Source: an uncultured Bacillota bacterium (lineage in GTDB: Bacteria; Bacillota_I; Bacilli_A; RFN20; CAG-631). Taken from it: DNA of 64,000 bases. Position numbers and translations under genes: made by a program. Location: assembly GCA_902491575.1 (NCBI GenBank), contig CABUID010000008.1, forward strand, positions 15,645-79,644, given 5' to 3'. Below are positions 49,401-56,980 of this stretch, piece after piece (the stretch's first letter is position 1; every line of letters starts with the position of its first letter). The notes beneath the pieces were generated by a model. It ran no database searches, was not told the DNA's origin, and saw only the letters and a list, made by a program, of their open reading frames with translations.

Positions 49401-50783
49401 TTATTCAGTTAATAACTGGCTGTCCTTTTTATGAAATTCTAGAGTGCCATTTAGATATAACTCAATATCTTCATCGACTAATACAATCACTCCATTTGGC
49501 AAGATATAACTTCCATTTATCGTCACCCTGGTAATTGCTGAAGAATTAATAGTCAACTGAACGAATCCCATTTCAGCACTTCCTCCGCATAGTAAACAAG
49601 TGGCATATCTTTTCCCTCCAGTAAAGGCATTACTTGATACAGCATGTCCTTGTGTTGTTTTTGCGCCACAACAACATTCTGCACGATGCATTGTGTAACT
49701 TACCCACAAATATGAATGATCATAATTGTGATAATTAGATGTGAAATTTCCGCATACACAGTATTCGTTATGCATTGATACATTAACTTGTTCATATGAA
49801 TGTGTATATGCGTGAGTGTTAGTTTCTACTTTATAACATTTTGTACATTTATACCAGTGTTTATCTTGAGATTTTGCTAAAAACTCATATTCATGCGTAC
49901 AATTTGCAGATTCTACCAAATGTGAACCACCACTCCACGATGTCAATTTAAAATCGCTAGCATCACAATAAAAACATACATATGTATAAATCCCATTCTT
50001 ATACCAATATCTACGATAATCATGGAATCTATGCTTATTGTTAGCAACCGCTAGACCCTGTATATCCTGATAATGTAAATCATCATCTCCAGCATATCCC
50101 ATAAGAGATATGTGTGTCCAAGGGTCATTGTTCATATCTAAATCTTGTAATCCTATCATATGACCTAACTCATGCATAATTGTATCATAATCATCGTAAT
50201 ATTTAATTTTAATTTCGTGTAAAAGTGGGATGGGATTAAATTGTCCTATTGCACCACATAGTGAAGGGGAATATCTAATAGGGACAACATCAATCCCATT
50301 AGTTGAGCATTTTTGTAAATTAACTATTGGTCCATCATAATCTGCAAGTCTAACACTATTCCATTCTTTAACTGCGTTATCCACATTCGTAATAAATGTA
50401 TTTTTTTGAGCATCTGTAAACCTGTCAACGATGATTCATCTATCCAATATTTATATAAAGGACTAATGATCGGCATTATTTGCCAATTTCTACAACCAGA
50501 CTCGTAAGCAGATGAATAACCGTTTTCTCTACTCGCCCCACAACTAGAACTGCATCCAAATCCAGTTAATGATTCTGGTATTATATTGATTTCATTTCCA
50601 TTTATGTTTTCTTTTTAATCTTCTCCATTAGCACATCCGTATCCTATGTAATTTTGTGGATCAATTTCCACCGAAGGGACCTTTTGTGCATTAACGACAA
50701 TATATGGTTCATCTAGAGTTATTGGTAATATTAATGATATAGTGGTGATTATTGACATAAAAAGTTTTTTTTGTTGCGTTCAT
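49401..50783 (-). pseudogene. Secreted zinc metalloprotease (metzincin-like), broken N-terminus
   Basis: From the ATG at 50783 a signal-peptide-like start is lost in an A8 tract (50772-50765). A TAA at 50617-50615 and another shift near 50420 follow. From 50384 on, 327 codons are open: HELGHMIGLQD (zinc site with Asp as third ligand, snapalysin/matrixin style), then SLMGY as the Met-turn. After that comes a region of repeated His/Cys modules ending in CxCG or CxxCG, typical of Firmicute surface proteins, and a short beta-rich tail. Probably once an extracellular protease. Confidence 0.75.
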
Positions 50784-50804
50784 TATGAATTCCTCTCTAT
50801 ATAA

Positions 50805-51236
50805 TTATTTTTCTAATTCAAATCTAACAATGATTACTCCATTATATCCTTGTTCACTTGTTACCTTAGCCACAAATGAATTTGTTTTATTTCCGTCAAC
50901 AATTTTTCCGTTAAATATCCACTCCTTAACTACATAACCTTCATCTGGGATAGCAATAAAAGTCATTGTTCGACTTCCTTTTTTTCCTCCTAATAATTTA
51001 GCAACTCTCGAACTACTACTACAATTTAATTCACAAATAGGGCTGTCTTCATCGCAACATTTCCAAATGCTGTTTTCGGATATTGAATCATAGATCTGGA
51101 TTTCTCCGTTACCACCTTCAACATCGTAATGAAAAAAATATCCATAGCCATTATTTGTGCAGCCAACAAATCCAACGAGGCTAAAGAGAATCACGCCCAA
51201 TATTAAAAATAATTTTGCAAATTTACTTTTTAGCAT
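50805..51236 (-). CDS. Lipoprotein of unknown function, second
   Basis: A 143-residue lipoprotein with lipobox LVGFVGC (Cys26). The mature part holds a cluster of cysteines (KCCDEDSPICELNC) and ends in a beta-rich stretch (FIAIPDEGYVVKEWIFNGK) resembling the small InlB/Listeria-Bacteroides-type repeat modules. It sits just upstream of the metalloprotease relic, as the other lipoprotein sits upstream of the subtilase relic. It shares the duplicated leader. Confidence 0.72.
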   Translation of the reverse strand: MLKSKFAKLFLILGVILFSLVGFVGCTNNGYGYFFHYDVEGGNGEIQIYDSISENSIWKCCDEDSPICELNCSSSSRVAKLLGGKKGSRTMTFIAIPDEGYVVKEWIFNGKIVDGNKTNSFVAKVTSEQGYNGVIIVRFELEK

Positions 51237-51570
51237 TATGATTTCCCCCCCCTTATTTCATTCTATGCCTTTATAAGCAAAAAACTCTCTTTTTTACCTA
51301 AAGAGAGTTTTACTATCTTTATTTTATCTCCTTAGGTAATTGTTACAACTATCTAGGGTTCTTTTACTTATAAATGTATTTTATCATAAAATATTTTTGT
51401 ACACAATCTATATAATAATTTTTATTATTTTCTTATTAATCTCAACTTTTTATATTGAATCAACATCTTTTTTACAATCTAATAAAAATTTGTCCTAAAA
51501 ATACCTTTCGCTTGACAGTATAGGCTTTCGATTGACTGTTGATTTTAAGTGAATTAATTTGTCTAAAAAA
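51160..51570 (-). repeat. Duplicated segment, copy 2
   Basis: Counterpart of 48680-49115, with about 90 percent visual identity over most of its length. It includes two 20-base tandem units at 51505-51524 and 51525-51544, one fewer than in copy 1. Confidence 0.85.
51280..51406 (-). promoter_or_regulatory. Promoter and candidate transcription attenuator, copy 2
   Basis: TTGTGT (51406-51401), 17 bases, TAAAAT (51383-51378). The sensor hairpin is conserved, and the terminator here is a perfect ACTCTCTTT/AAAGAGAGT stem (51310-51283) with T residues. Compared with copy 1 the right arm has changed, but pairing with the common left arm is kept. The TTACCTAA/TTAGGTAA antiterminator pair is unchanged. 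Confidence 0.65.
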
Positions 51571-51959
51571 TAGTGTTACATCTTTATCAGCAAATCATAT
51601 TAAGAAATTTCTAAGTTTGTTCATTTTTGTTCTTTTCAACTTCATTAATTTTTGATAAAATCTCTTATTCTTCCAAATCAACGCATTCTATTTTAATTAT
51701 TAAACTTCTATTTCACTTATTTTTACTAAAAGGTCTATTAAAATACATAAAATATCTTACTTTTTGATGTTTAAAACTTTGAAAACTTAAAATCTACTTT
51801 TTTAATATAATTATATTATTTATTCTTATATTTCGCAATTGATTGAATAAGAAAGTTTATAAATCTATCTATTTCGTGAGTTCAAATCTCGTTTTTTTAT
51901 TTTTTATAAAAAAAAACTCTAAAATTGAATCTTTTTTTCATAAAGTTTTAAATTTTAAG
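51571..51959. other. AT-rich intergenic region
   Basis: No gene. GTGAGTTCAAATCTCG near 51879 looks like the T-arm of a tRNA, but no other tRNA part is present. Confidence 0.35.
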
Positions 51960-52033
51960 GTATTAAAAAAGTCCTAATTTACTTATGTTTTTTAGGACTT
52001 TTAAGGCTAAATAGTCTTTTCGTATGCTTTACA
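51960..52033 (-). terminator. tRNA-Ser trailer and terminator
   Basis: Leftward after CCA: trailer TGTAAAGCATACGAAAAG, a short AAGRCT/AGCCTT hairpin, then AAAAGTCCTAA paired with TTAGGACTTTTTT. The trailer matches that of tRNA-Val (44096-44065). Confidence 0.75.
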
Positions 52034-52124
52034 TGGCGGAGAAAGGGGGATTTGAACCCCCGCACCAGTCTCCCAGTCTACTAGCTTTCCAAGCCAGCCC
52101 CTTCAGCCTCTTGGGTATTTCTCC
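52034..52124 (-). tRNA. tRNA-Ser (GGA)
   Basis: Acceptor GGAGAAA pairs with TTTCTCC, the anticodon loop TTGGAAA gives GGA, a long variable arm follows (class II), the T-loop is TTCAAAT and CCA is encoded. 91 nt. Confidence 0.95.
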
Positions 52125-52217
52125 AACTTGTATTATTTTATCATATTAATTATAAAAATAAAATATAAAACAATGATTTTTTATGATAAAATAATTTTGG
52201 AAATAATGAGGTAATAT

Positions 52218-53249
52218 ATGAATTTAGATATCGATAAACTAATTGAATGGTTTAATAAAAACAAACGAAACCTCCCTTGGCGTAATACTCATGATCCATA
52301 TGCTATATGGATAAGTGAAATCATGTTGCAACAAACACGCATTGATACCGTTATTTTTTACTATGAGCGATTTTTAAAAAATATTCCTACTATTAAAGAT
52401 TTAGCCACCGTTGAAGATGAAAAGTTGCTTAAACTATGGGAGGGGCTTGGTTATTATTCACGAGCAAAAAACTTAAAAAAAAGTGCAATTATTATAATGA
52501 ATCAATTTCAAGGGATTTTTCCTTCTCAATATGAAGATATAATAGAATTAAAGGGGGTTGGCGATTATAGTGCTGGAGCGATACTATCTCGTTCTTTTAA
52601 TTTAGCTTATGCTTCTGTAGATGGAAATGTTTTACGTGTTTTAACTCGTTTAAATGAAGATTCTTCAGATATTTCTTTAAACCAAACCAAAAAAAATTTT
52701 AAACTAGAGTTGGAAAAATTTCATCCTAATGATTTTGGGGTATTCAATGAATCATTAATGGAATTAGGCGAAGTCATTTGCACACCTAAAAATGCAAAAT
52801 GTGAGATTTGTCCTCTTCAACATCAATGTAAAGGTTTTCAACATAATACACTTTACCATTTTCCAGTAAAAACAAAGAAGACTTTAAATAAAACACTTCA
52901 TTATACTTGTATATTCATTAAAGATTCACATTCTTCATTTTACTTTGAAATTAAAGAAAGTGGCGTTTTAAAAGATTTATTCTCTCCTGTTATAAAAGAA
53001 AACCATTTATCATTTGAAGATATAAAAGAATTATTCGATTCCAATTCTATAAAATATAAAGAAATACAATCATTAAAAGATCAAAAACATGTTTTTAGTC
53101 ATCAAACTTGGATAATGAAAGGATATCAAGTTTTATTATCAAATTCTATGAAAAACAATAAAAACTTTTATTCAATTCAACAAATAAAAGATCAAATTAG
53201 TATACCTATCTGTTTTCAAAAGTTTTTTAATGATTTAAAAATCATGTAA
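52218..53249 (+). CDS. mutY: Adenine DNA glycosylase MutY
   Basis: A 343-residue enzyme that removes adenine opposite 8-oxoguanine. Catalytic Glu34 is in ISEIMLQQTR, the helix-hairpin-helix is LKGVGDYSAGA with Asp135 in VDGNV, and the Fe-S ligands are C188, C195, C198 and C204 (C-x6-C-x2-C-x5-C). A NUDIX-like C-terminal domain follows. GAGGTAATAT precedes the start. Confidence 0.96.
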   Translation: MNLDIDKLIEWFNKNKRNLPWRNTHDPYAIWISEIMLQQTRIDTVIFYYERFLKNIPTIKDLATVEDEKLLKLWEGLGYYSRAKNLKKSAIIIMNQFQGIFPSQYEDIIELKGVGDYSAGAILSRSFNLAYASVDGNVLRVLTRLNEDSSDISLNQTKKNFKLELEKFHPNDFGVFNESLMELGEVICTPKNAKCEICPLQHQCKGFQHNTLYHFPVKTKKTLNKTLHYTCIFIKDSHSSFYFEIKESGVLKDLFSPVIKENHLSFEDIKELFDSNSIKYKEIQSLKDQKHVFSHQTWIMKGYQVLLSNSMKNNKNFYSIQQIKDQISIPICFQKFFNDLKIM

Positions 53250-53384
53250 ATTCTAAAATTATCCTAATCTTTCATTCCATTCATAAAGCATGATTGAAAT
53301 GGTAAAAAATAGATTAAATCAACATTGTATGCTATAATTTTTTAGAAATCATATATCTAAACGGTATTTCAATAGGAGAAAACG

Positions 53385-53897
53385 ATGATTATATTAATAA
53401 CAGGGGCATCACATACAGGTAAAACAATACTCGCTCAAAAACTACTTGAAAAATATAAATATCCTTATTTATCTATAGACCATTTAAAAATGGGACTAAT
53501 AAGAAGCAAAAATACAAACCTTACTCCCGAAGATGATGATGAACTAGTAAACTATTTATGGCCAATTGTTCGTGAAATGATAAAAACGGCCATCGAAAAC
53601 AAACAAAACCTTATTATTGAAGGATGTTATATACCATTTTATTGGAAAAAAGATTTCACAAATGATTATTTAAAAGAAATTCGATATTTTTGCCTTATTA
53701 TGAGTTCAAATTACATTCAAAAAAATTTTTTAAATATTTTAAAATATGCCAATGAAATAGAAAATAGAATGGAGGAAACAGAATGGACAAAAGAGTCCTT
53801 TCTTAAAGAGAATGCACGTTATTATGAAATGTGTCAAAAGTATCATTTAAACTATATCTTAATTGATGAAGATTATTTCTTTGAAATTACCTTATAA
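53385..53897 (+). CDS. Small P-loop kinase-like protein
   Basis: A 170-residue adenylate-kinase-like protein with Walker A GASHTGKT at 7-14, SIDHLKMGL (LID/NMP-binding style), and IIEGCYIPF resembling Walker B/DR region of small-molecule kinases. Such stand-alone proteins occur in gut Firmicutes and may phosphorylate nucleosides, antibiotics or sugars. AATAGGAGAAAACG precedes the start. No operon partners. Confidence 0.7.
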   Translation: MIILITGASHTGKTILAQKLLEKYKYPYLSIDHLKMGLIRSKNTNLTPEDDDELVNYLWPIVREMIKTAIENKQNLIIEGCYIPFYWKKDFTNDYLKEIRYFCLIMSSNYIQKNFLNILKYANEIENRMEETEWTKESFLKENARYYEMCQKYHLNYILIDEDYFFEITL

Positions 53898-54276
53898 ATT
53901 TTAACAAAATTAAAACAATGAAAATCGATTTTCATCACTTCTCGTAAAAAAAAATTATAAAAATTTTTATTCTTGAATATATTATGAAAATGCAATAATA
54001 TTGCATTTTTTTTCTATTATTCAAATTTATTTAACTAAAAACCCCTTTATTCTATAGTATTTTCAATAGTTTTATTTATTTTTTCCTTTCATAATATAAT
54101 AATCTTAATAAAAGTAAAAATTCATAAAAAATAAATACATATTTTTTGTGCAATAAATGACGTTATCCATCAATCAAATTTTCATGACATCTTTATCAAA
54201 TCAAATCTATTCATAGAAAGCAAAATTATCTATGTTTAGCAAATATTTTGTAATTATTTAAAAAAAATAAAAATAA
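53898..54276. other. Intergenic region with palindrome and terminator
   Basis: ATGAAAATCGATTTTCAT (53918-53935) is a perfect 18-base palindrome. AAAATGCAAT/ATTGCATTTT with a T-run (53987-54013) is an intrinsic terminator for the kinase gene. The rest is A/T-rich and leads into the sigma-gene promoter. Confidence 0.6.
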
Positions 54277-54323
54277 TTTTTGTAAAACTTTATATTTTTC
54301 TCTTTTTAATTAGTGAAAGGAGG
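54277..54323 (+). promoter_or_regulatory. Promoter block P1 of the sigma-like gene
   Basis: TTTTTGTAAAA, an A/T spacer, TCTCTTTTTAAT, AGTGAA and GGAGG in the same order and length (47 bases) as at 55679-55725. Only a few positions differ. The block lacks a TATAAT, unlike other promoters in this window, as expected for recognition by an alternative sigma factor. It runs into the ribosome site, so part of the similarity may reflect that. Confidence 0.55.
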
Positions 54324-54330
54324 TAATTTT

Positions 54331-55014
54331 ATGAATTTTCAATTTTGTTATTTTTATTATGAAAATCTTAACGATAACGATAAAGAAAAGTTTCTTTTGT
54401 ACATTTTAGACAAGTGCAAATATGAAATTTCTTTTTATCAAAGATATATAAAAGATGATTATAAAGATGATTTTTCTCAAGATGTTTCTTATTTAATTCT
54501 AATTATTCTTAAAAATAAAAATTTTAAATTTTATTTCTATAAAAACTTTAAAGCATATAAAAGCAGTATATTATGTAATAATTTTAAAAATATTTCTTTT
54601 TTATATGATTTTTTAGAAAAAAAATATAATAAAAATATTTATAAGAATAAAGAAAAAATTATATTAACAAAAGACTTTTATCTTAAGTTTAAAGATTTTT
54701 ATTTTGAATGTATGTTTTTATCTTATATAAGAAAAACTATAAAAAATCAATGGATTCTTTATTCAAGAAGTAAATATAGTTTATTGAGTAGTGCATTAGA
54801 ATTAACAAATAGTATTATAAATAAAATCTATACGAATGATAATTTTATCTGTTTAATCGCTCATATTTCTTATTTAAATGATAGTGAAATAAAACTACTA
54901 GAACTTTATAATCGAAAAACTCAAGTAGAAATAGCTAAAGAACTGCATATGAGTCAGCAAAATATATCTTACCGAATCAAAAAAATTAAAAAGAAATTAA
55001 AAAACCATGAATAA
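54331..55014 (+). CDS. Sigma-70-like transcription factor (TcdR/UviA-like size and place)
   Basis: A 227-residue, very Lys/Phe/Tyr-rich protein. The last 40 residues form a sigma-region-4-like helix-turn-helix (NRKTQVEIAKELHMSQQNIS). The N-terminal part may correspond to region 2 (DDFSQDVSYLILIIL) but is diverged. Size and context resemble the group 5 sigma factors TcdR, BotR and UviA, which drive toxin or bacteriocin genes with a holin. The start at 54331 is set by AAAGGAGG. It overlaps the deaminase gene by eight bases. Confidence 0.65.
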   Translation: MNFQFCYFYYENLNDNDKEKFLLYILDKCKYEISFYQRYIKDDYKDDFSQDVSYLILIILKNKNFKFYFYKNFKAYKSSILCNNFKNISFLYDFLEKKYNKNIYKNKEKIILTKDFYLKFKDFYFECMFLSYIRKTIKNQWILYSRSKYSLLSSALELTNSIINKIYTNDNFICLIAHISYLNDSEIKLLELYNRKTQVEIAKELHMSQQNISYRIKKIKKKLKNHE

Positions 55015-55495
55015 ATATAGAAAATACATGTTATTAACTTATTCTGAAATGCTTAAAAGTAACAATTTTCATAATAATGAGCAATATCAAGCTCCTTTAG
55101 TGGGTTGTTTATTGCTTTATTCAGATGGAACTTTTATCACTTCATATAGAGATGAATCATCCGTTTATAAACATGCTGAAAACATTCTAATCCATAAGAT
55201 GGATAAGAATAAAATGAATAATCAAGCCATTTTATTTGTGACATTAGAACCTTGTGTACCATTTGTAAAAAGAAATCATTTATTGTCTTGTAGTGAATTA
55301 ATTGTTCAAAGCTCTATAAAAAAGGTTTGTATAGGTATGATAGATCCAAATCCAAACATTTCAAATAAAGGGATTCAATTTTTAATGAATCATTCTATAC
55401 AAGTTACTTTTTTTGACAAGGATATTGCAAAAAAAATTATAAAAGCTAATAAAAATTTTATAGAATTCATAAAAAAAGAAAAACATAAAAAATGA
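55007..55495 (+). CDS. CDA-fold deaminase (RibD/dCMP-deaminase-like)
   Basis: A 162-residue zinc deaminase with HAE at 56-58 and EPC at 81-83, with a second cysteine at 95, a C-x11-C spacing slightly longer than usual. It should deaminate a pyrimidine, a pterin/purine precursor or a free nucleotide. The family also includes secondary-metabolite enzymes. It is translated with the sigma-like gene and upstream of P2, so its expression can differ from the later genes. Confidence 0.78.
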   Translation: MNKYRKYMLLTYSEMLKSNNFHNNEQYQAPLVGCLLLYSDGTFITSYRDESSVYKHAENILIHKMDKNKMNNQAILFVTLEPCVPFVKRNHLLSCSELIVQSSIKKVCIGMIDPNPNISNKGIQFLMNHSIQVTFFDKDIAKKIIKANKNFIEFIKKEKHKK

Positions 55496-55678
55496 ATACA
55501 ATGATAAAAAACTATTTTAATACTTAAAAAATTTTTAATTATTCATCACTTTTTATTTCAAATTATTAAAGATAATGAATTAAATATTTGTGAAAATAAT
55601 TGATTCAGCAAATATGTTTTATATTACTTCAGTAAAAAAAGAACTTTTTTAAATATTTTCAAAAAAAAATTAATTTTA

Positions 55679-55725
55679 TTTTTGTAAAATTTATATTTTT
55701 TCTCTTTTTAATAAGTGAAGGGAGG
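55679..55725 (+). promoter_or_regulatory. Promoter block P2 before the membrane/holin pair
   Basis: Second copy of the block at 54277-54323: TTTTTGTAAAA, A/T spacer, TCTCTTTTTAAT, AGTGAA, GGAGG. It is placed after the deaminase gene in a 237-base gap, the only gap of note in the whole run. It probably gives high expression of the genes from 55733 onward under the same factor. Confidence 0.55.
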
Positions 55726-55732
55726 TGAAATT

Positions 55733-56029
55733 ATGGATAAATTGACTACGATTGTTGCAATTACTGGAATCATAGGTACCATTTCTAGTGTTTTCTTTGC
55801 TTACTTAGCTTTTAAAAGAAATGATAAAAATGATAATAAAAATCAAGGAAAGCATGAAGGAACAATTATGTCAGATATTGTCTACATTAAAGAAATTGTA
55901 GAAAGAGTTGAAAAAAACTTAAATAAAGTGGATGAACGATATCGAAACATCTTAGAGCGACTTGTTAAAGTAGAAGAAACAGTAGCCAATCTTATAAAAC
56001 GAGTAGATGTTATGGACAAAAAATCATAA
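55733..56029 (+). CDS. Membrane-anchored coiled-coil protein (phage lysis-module type)
   Basis: A 98-residue protein with one N-terminal membrane helix (about 5-27), a polar linker and a heptad-rich region (IKEIVERVEKNLNKVDERY, then LERLVKVEETVANLIKRVD). Small proteins of this build precede holin genes in Gram-positive phages (XhlA-like/hemolysin-associated). It is followed after 17 bases by a holin. GGGAGGTG fixes the ATG at 55733. Confidence 0.65.
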   Translation: MDKLTTIVAITGIIGTISSVFFAYLAFKRNDKNDNKNQGKHEGTIMSDIVYIKEIVERVEKNLNKVDERYRNILERLVKVEETVANLIKRVDVMDKKS

Positions 56030-56046
56030 GAAAGGAGATGAAAATT

Positions 56047-56349
56047 ATGGAAATAACAAGTGTACCCATTATTTTGATAATTTGCTATATGTTAGCAGAA
56101 GTATTTAAAGCCATTTTAAAAAAGAAAGAAGAACTTTATAAATTAATACCTATTTTAGTTTCTTTTGTTGGAGGAATATTAGGTATATTCATTTACTTAA
56201 CAACACCAGAAATAATCTTTAATGCAACAAATATATGGACGGCATTTGTAATTGGTATTGTTAGTGGTGCAAGTTCAACAACAACAAATCAAATTGTAAA
56301 ACAATTATTTAAAAAAGAAAATATTGAGAAGGTAAACAACAATGAATAA
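56047..56349 (+). CDS. Holin-like protein
   Basis: A 100-residue protein with about three membrane helices (about 4-22, 35-55, 66-88), a VPIILIICYMLAEVFK start, and IVSGASSTTTNQIVKQLFK near the end. This closely matches the small phage holins of Firmicutes (Phage_holin_5_2-like, from memory). No endolysin is encoded in the window. A holin without a lysin in an operon with a sigma-like factor resembles tcdE in the C. difficile toxin locus. AAAGGAGATG precedes the start. Confidence 0.72.
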   Translation: MEITSVPIILIICYMLAEVFKAILKKKEELYKLIPILVSFVGGILGIFIYLTTPEIIFNATNIWTAFVIGIVSGASSTTTNQIVKQLFKKENIEKVNNNE

Positions 56350-56980
56350 AATAAAACTAACAGAAAATATATATCCTGGAAAGCTTATTGTCTTTGAAGG
56401 AACAGATGGTGCAGGTAAAACAACACTTATTAATTTAACTTATTCTTATTTAACAAAAAAATATCCTAATAAAGAAATTATTTTATTAAAACAACCAACA
56501 AACGCTGTTAGAAACACATCCATGTTTCAAAAAATGATGTTTGATGAAAAACATGATAATATTAATTATAAAGCTGTTCAATTACTTACTTTATCGGATA
56601 GAATTCAACAAAATTATGAAATCATTATTCCTGCATTAAAAGAAAAGAAAATCATAATTTGTGATAGGTATATTTATACATCCATTGCGAATATGAGAGC
56701 TAGAAATTATAGAAATGAAGGATGGTTTTATGAAGCAGCAGAAGAAATTATAAAACCTAATATTGCTTTTTTAGCTTTTGTTGAACCAGAGATAGCCATA
56801 TCTAGAATCAGACAAAGAAAAGAAGAAAAAAATAGATACTTAGACGAAAAATTGCTTCATAGAGTAACGAATGAATTCTTACTTTTATCTATCGAATCTA
56901 ATCTTAAATTAATTGACTCTTCTAATAGTAGTGATATAACTTTTAACTACATAAAAAAGGAGTTAGATAAAAATGTATAA
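56342..56980 (+). CDS. Thymidylate-kinase-like protein
   Basis: A 212-residue P-loop kinase with FEGTDGAGKTTLINL, then CDRYIYTSIA (the DR(Y/F) motif of dTMP kinases) and a LID region RIRQRKEEKNRYLDEK. A housekeeping tmk would normally lie elsewhere. The embedding in this run and divergence suggest a special substrate, such as a modified nucleotide or a sugar nucleoside. It overlaps the holin gene and the next gene by eight bases each. Confidence 0.82.
   Translation: MNKIKLTENIYPGKLIVFEGTDGAGKTTLINLTYSYLTKKYPNKEIILLKQPTNAVRNTSMFQKMMFDEKHDNINYKAVQLLTLSDRIQQNYEIIIPALKEKKIIICDRYIYTSIANMRARNYRNEGWFYEAAEEIIKPNIAFLAFVEPEIAISRIRQRKEEKNRYLDEKLLHRVTNEFLLLSIESNLKLIDSSNSSDITFNYIKKELDKNV

Noticed and set aside
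48796..51406. A known riboswitch (preQ1, guanidine-IV or similar) in the duplicated leaders
   Set aside because: Small size and CCCTAG motif are suggestive, but I could not match the conserved core of any class position by position, so I describe it only as an attenuator.
51868..51895. A tRNA gene near 51880
   Set aside because: Only a T-arm-like GTGAGTTCAAATCTCG is present; no acceptor, D or anticodon arm can be formed.
53918..53935. The perfect palindrome as a cluster operator
   Set aside because: It lies 340 bases before the P1 block and before a terminator, so it more likely belongs to the end of the kinase gene; no second copy was found near P1 or P2.
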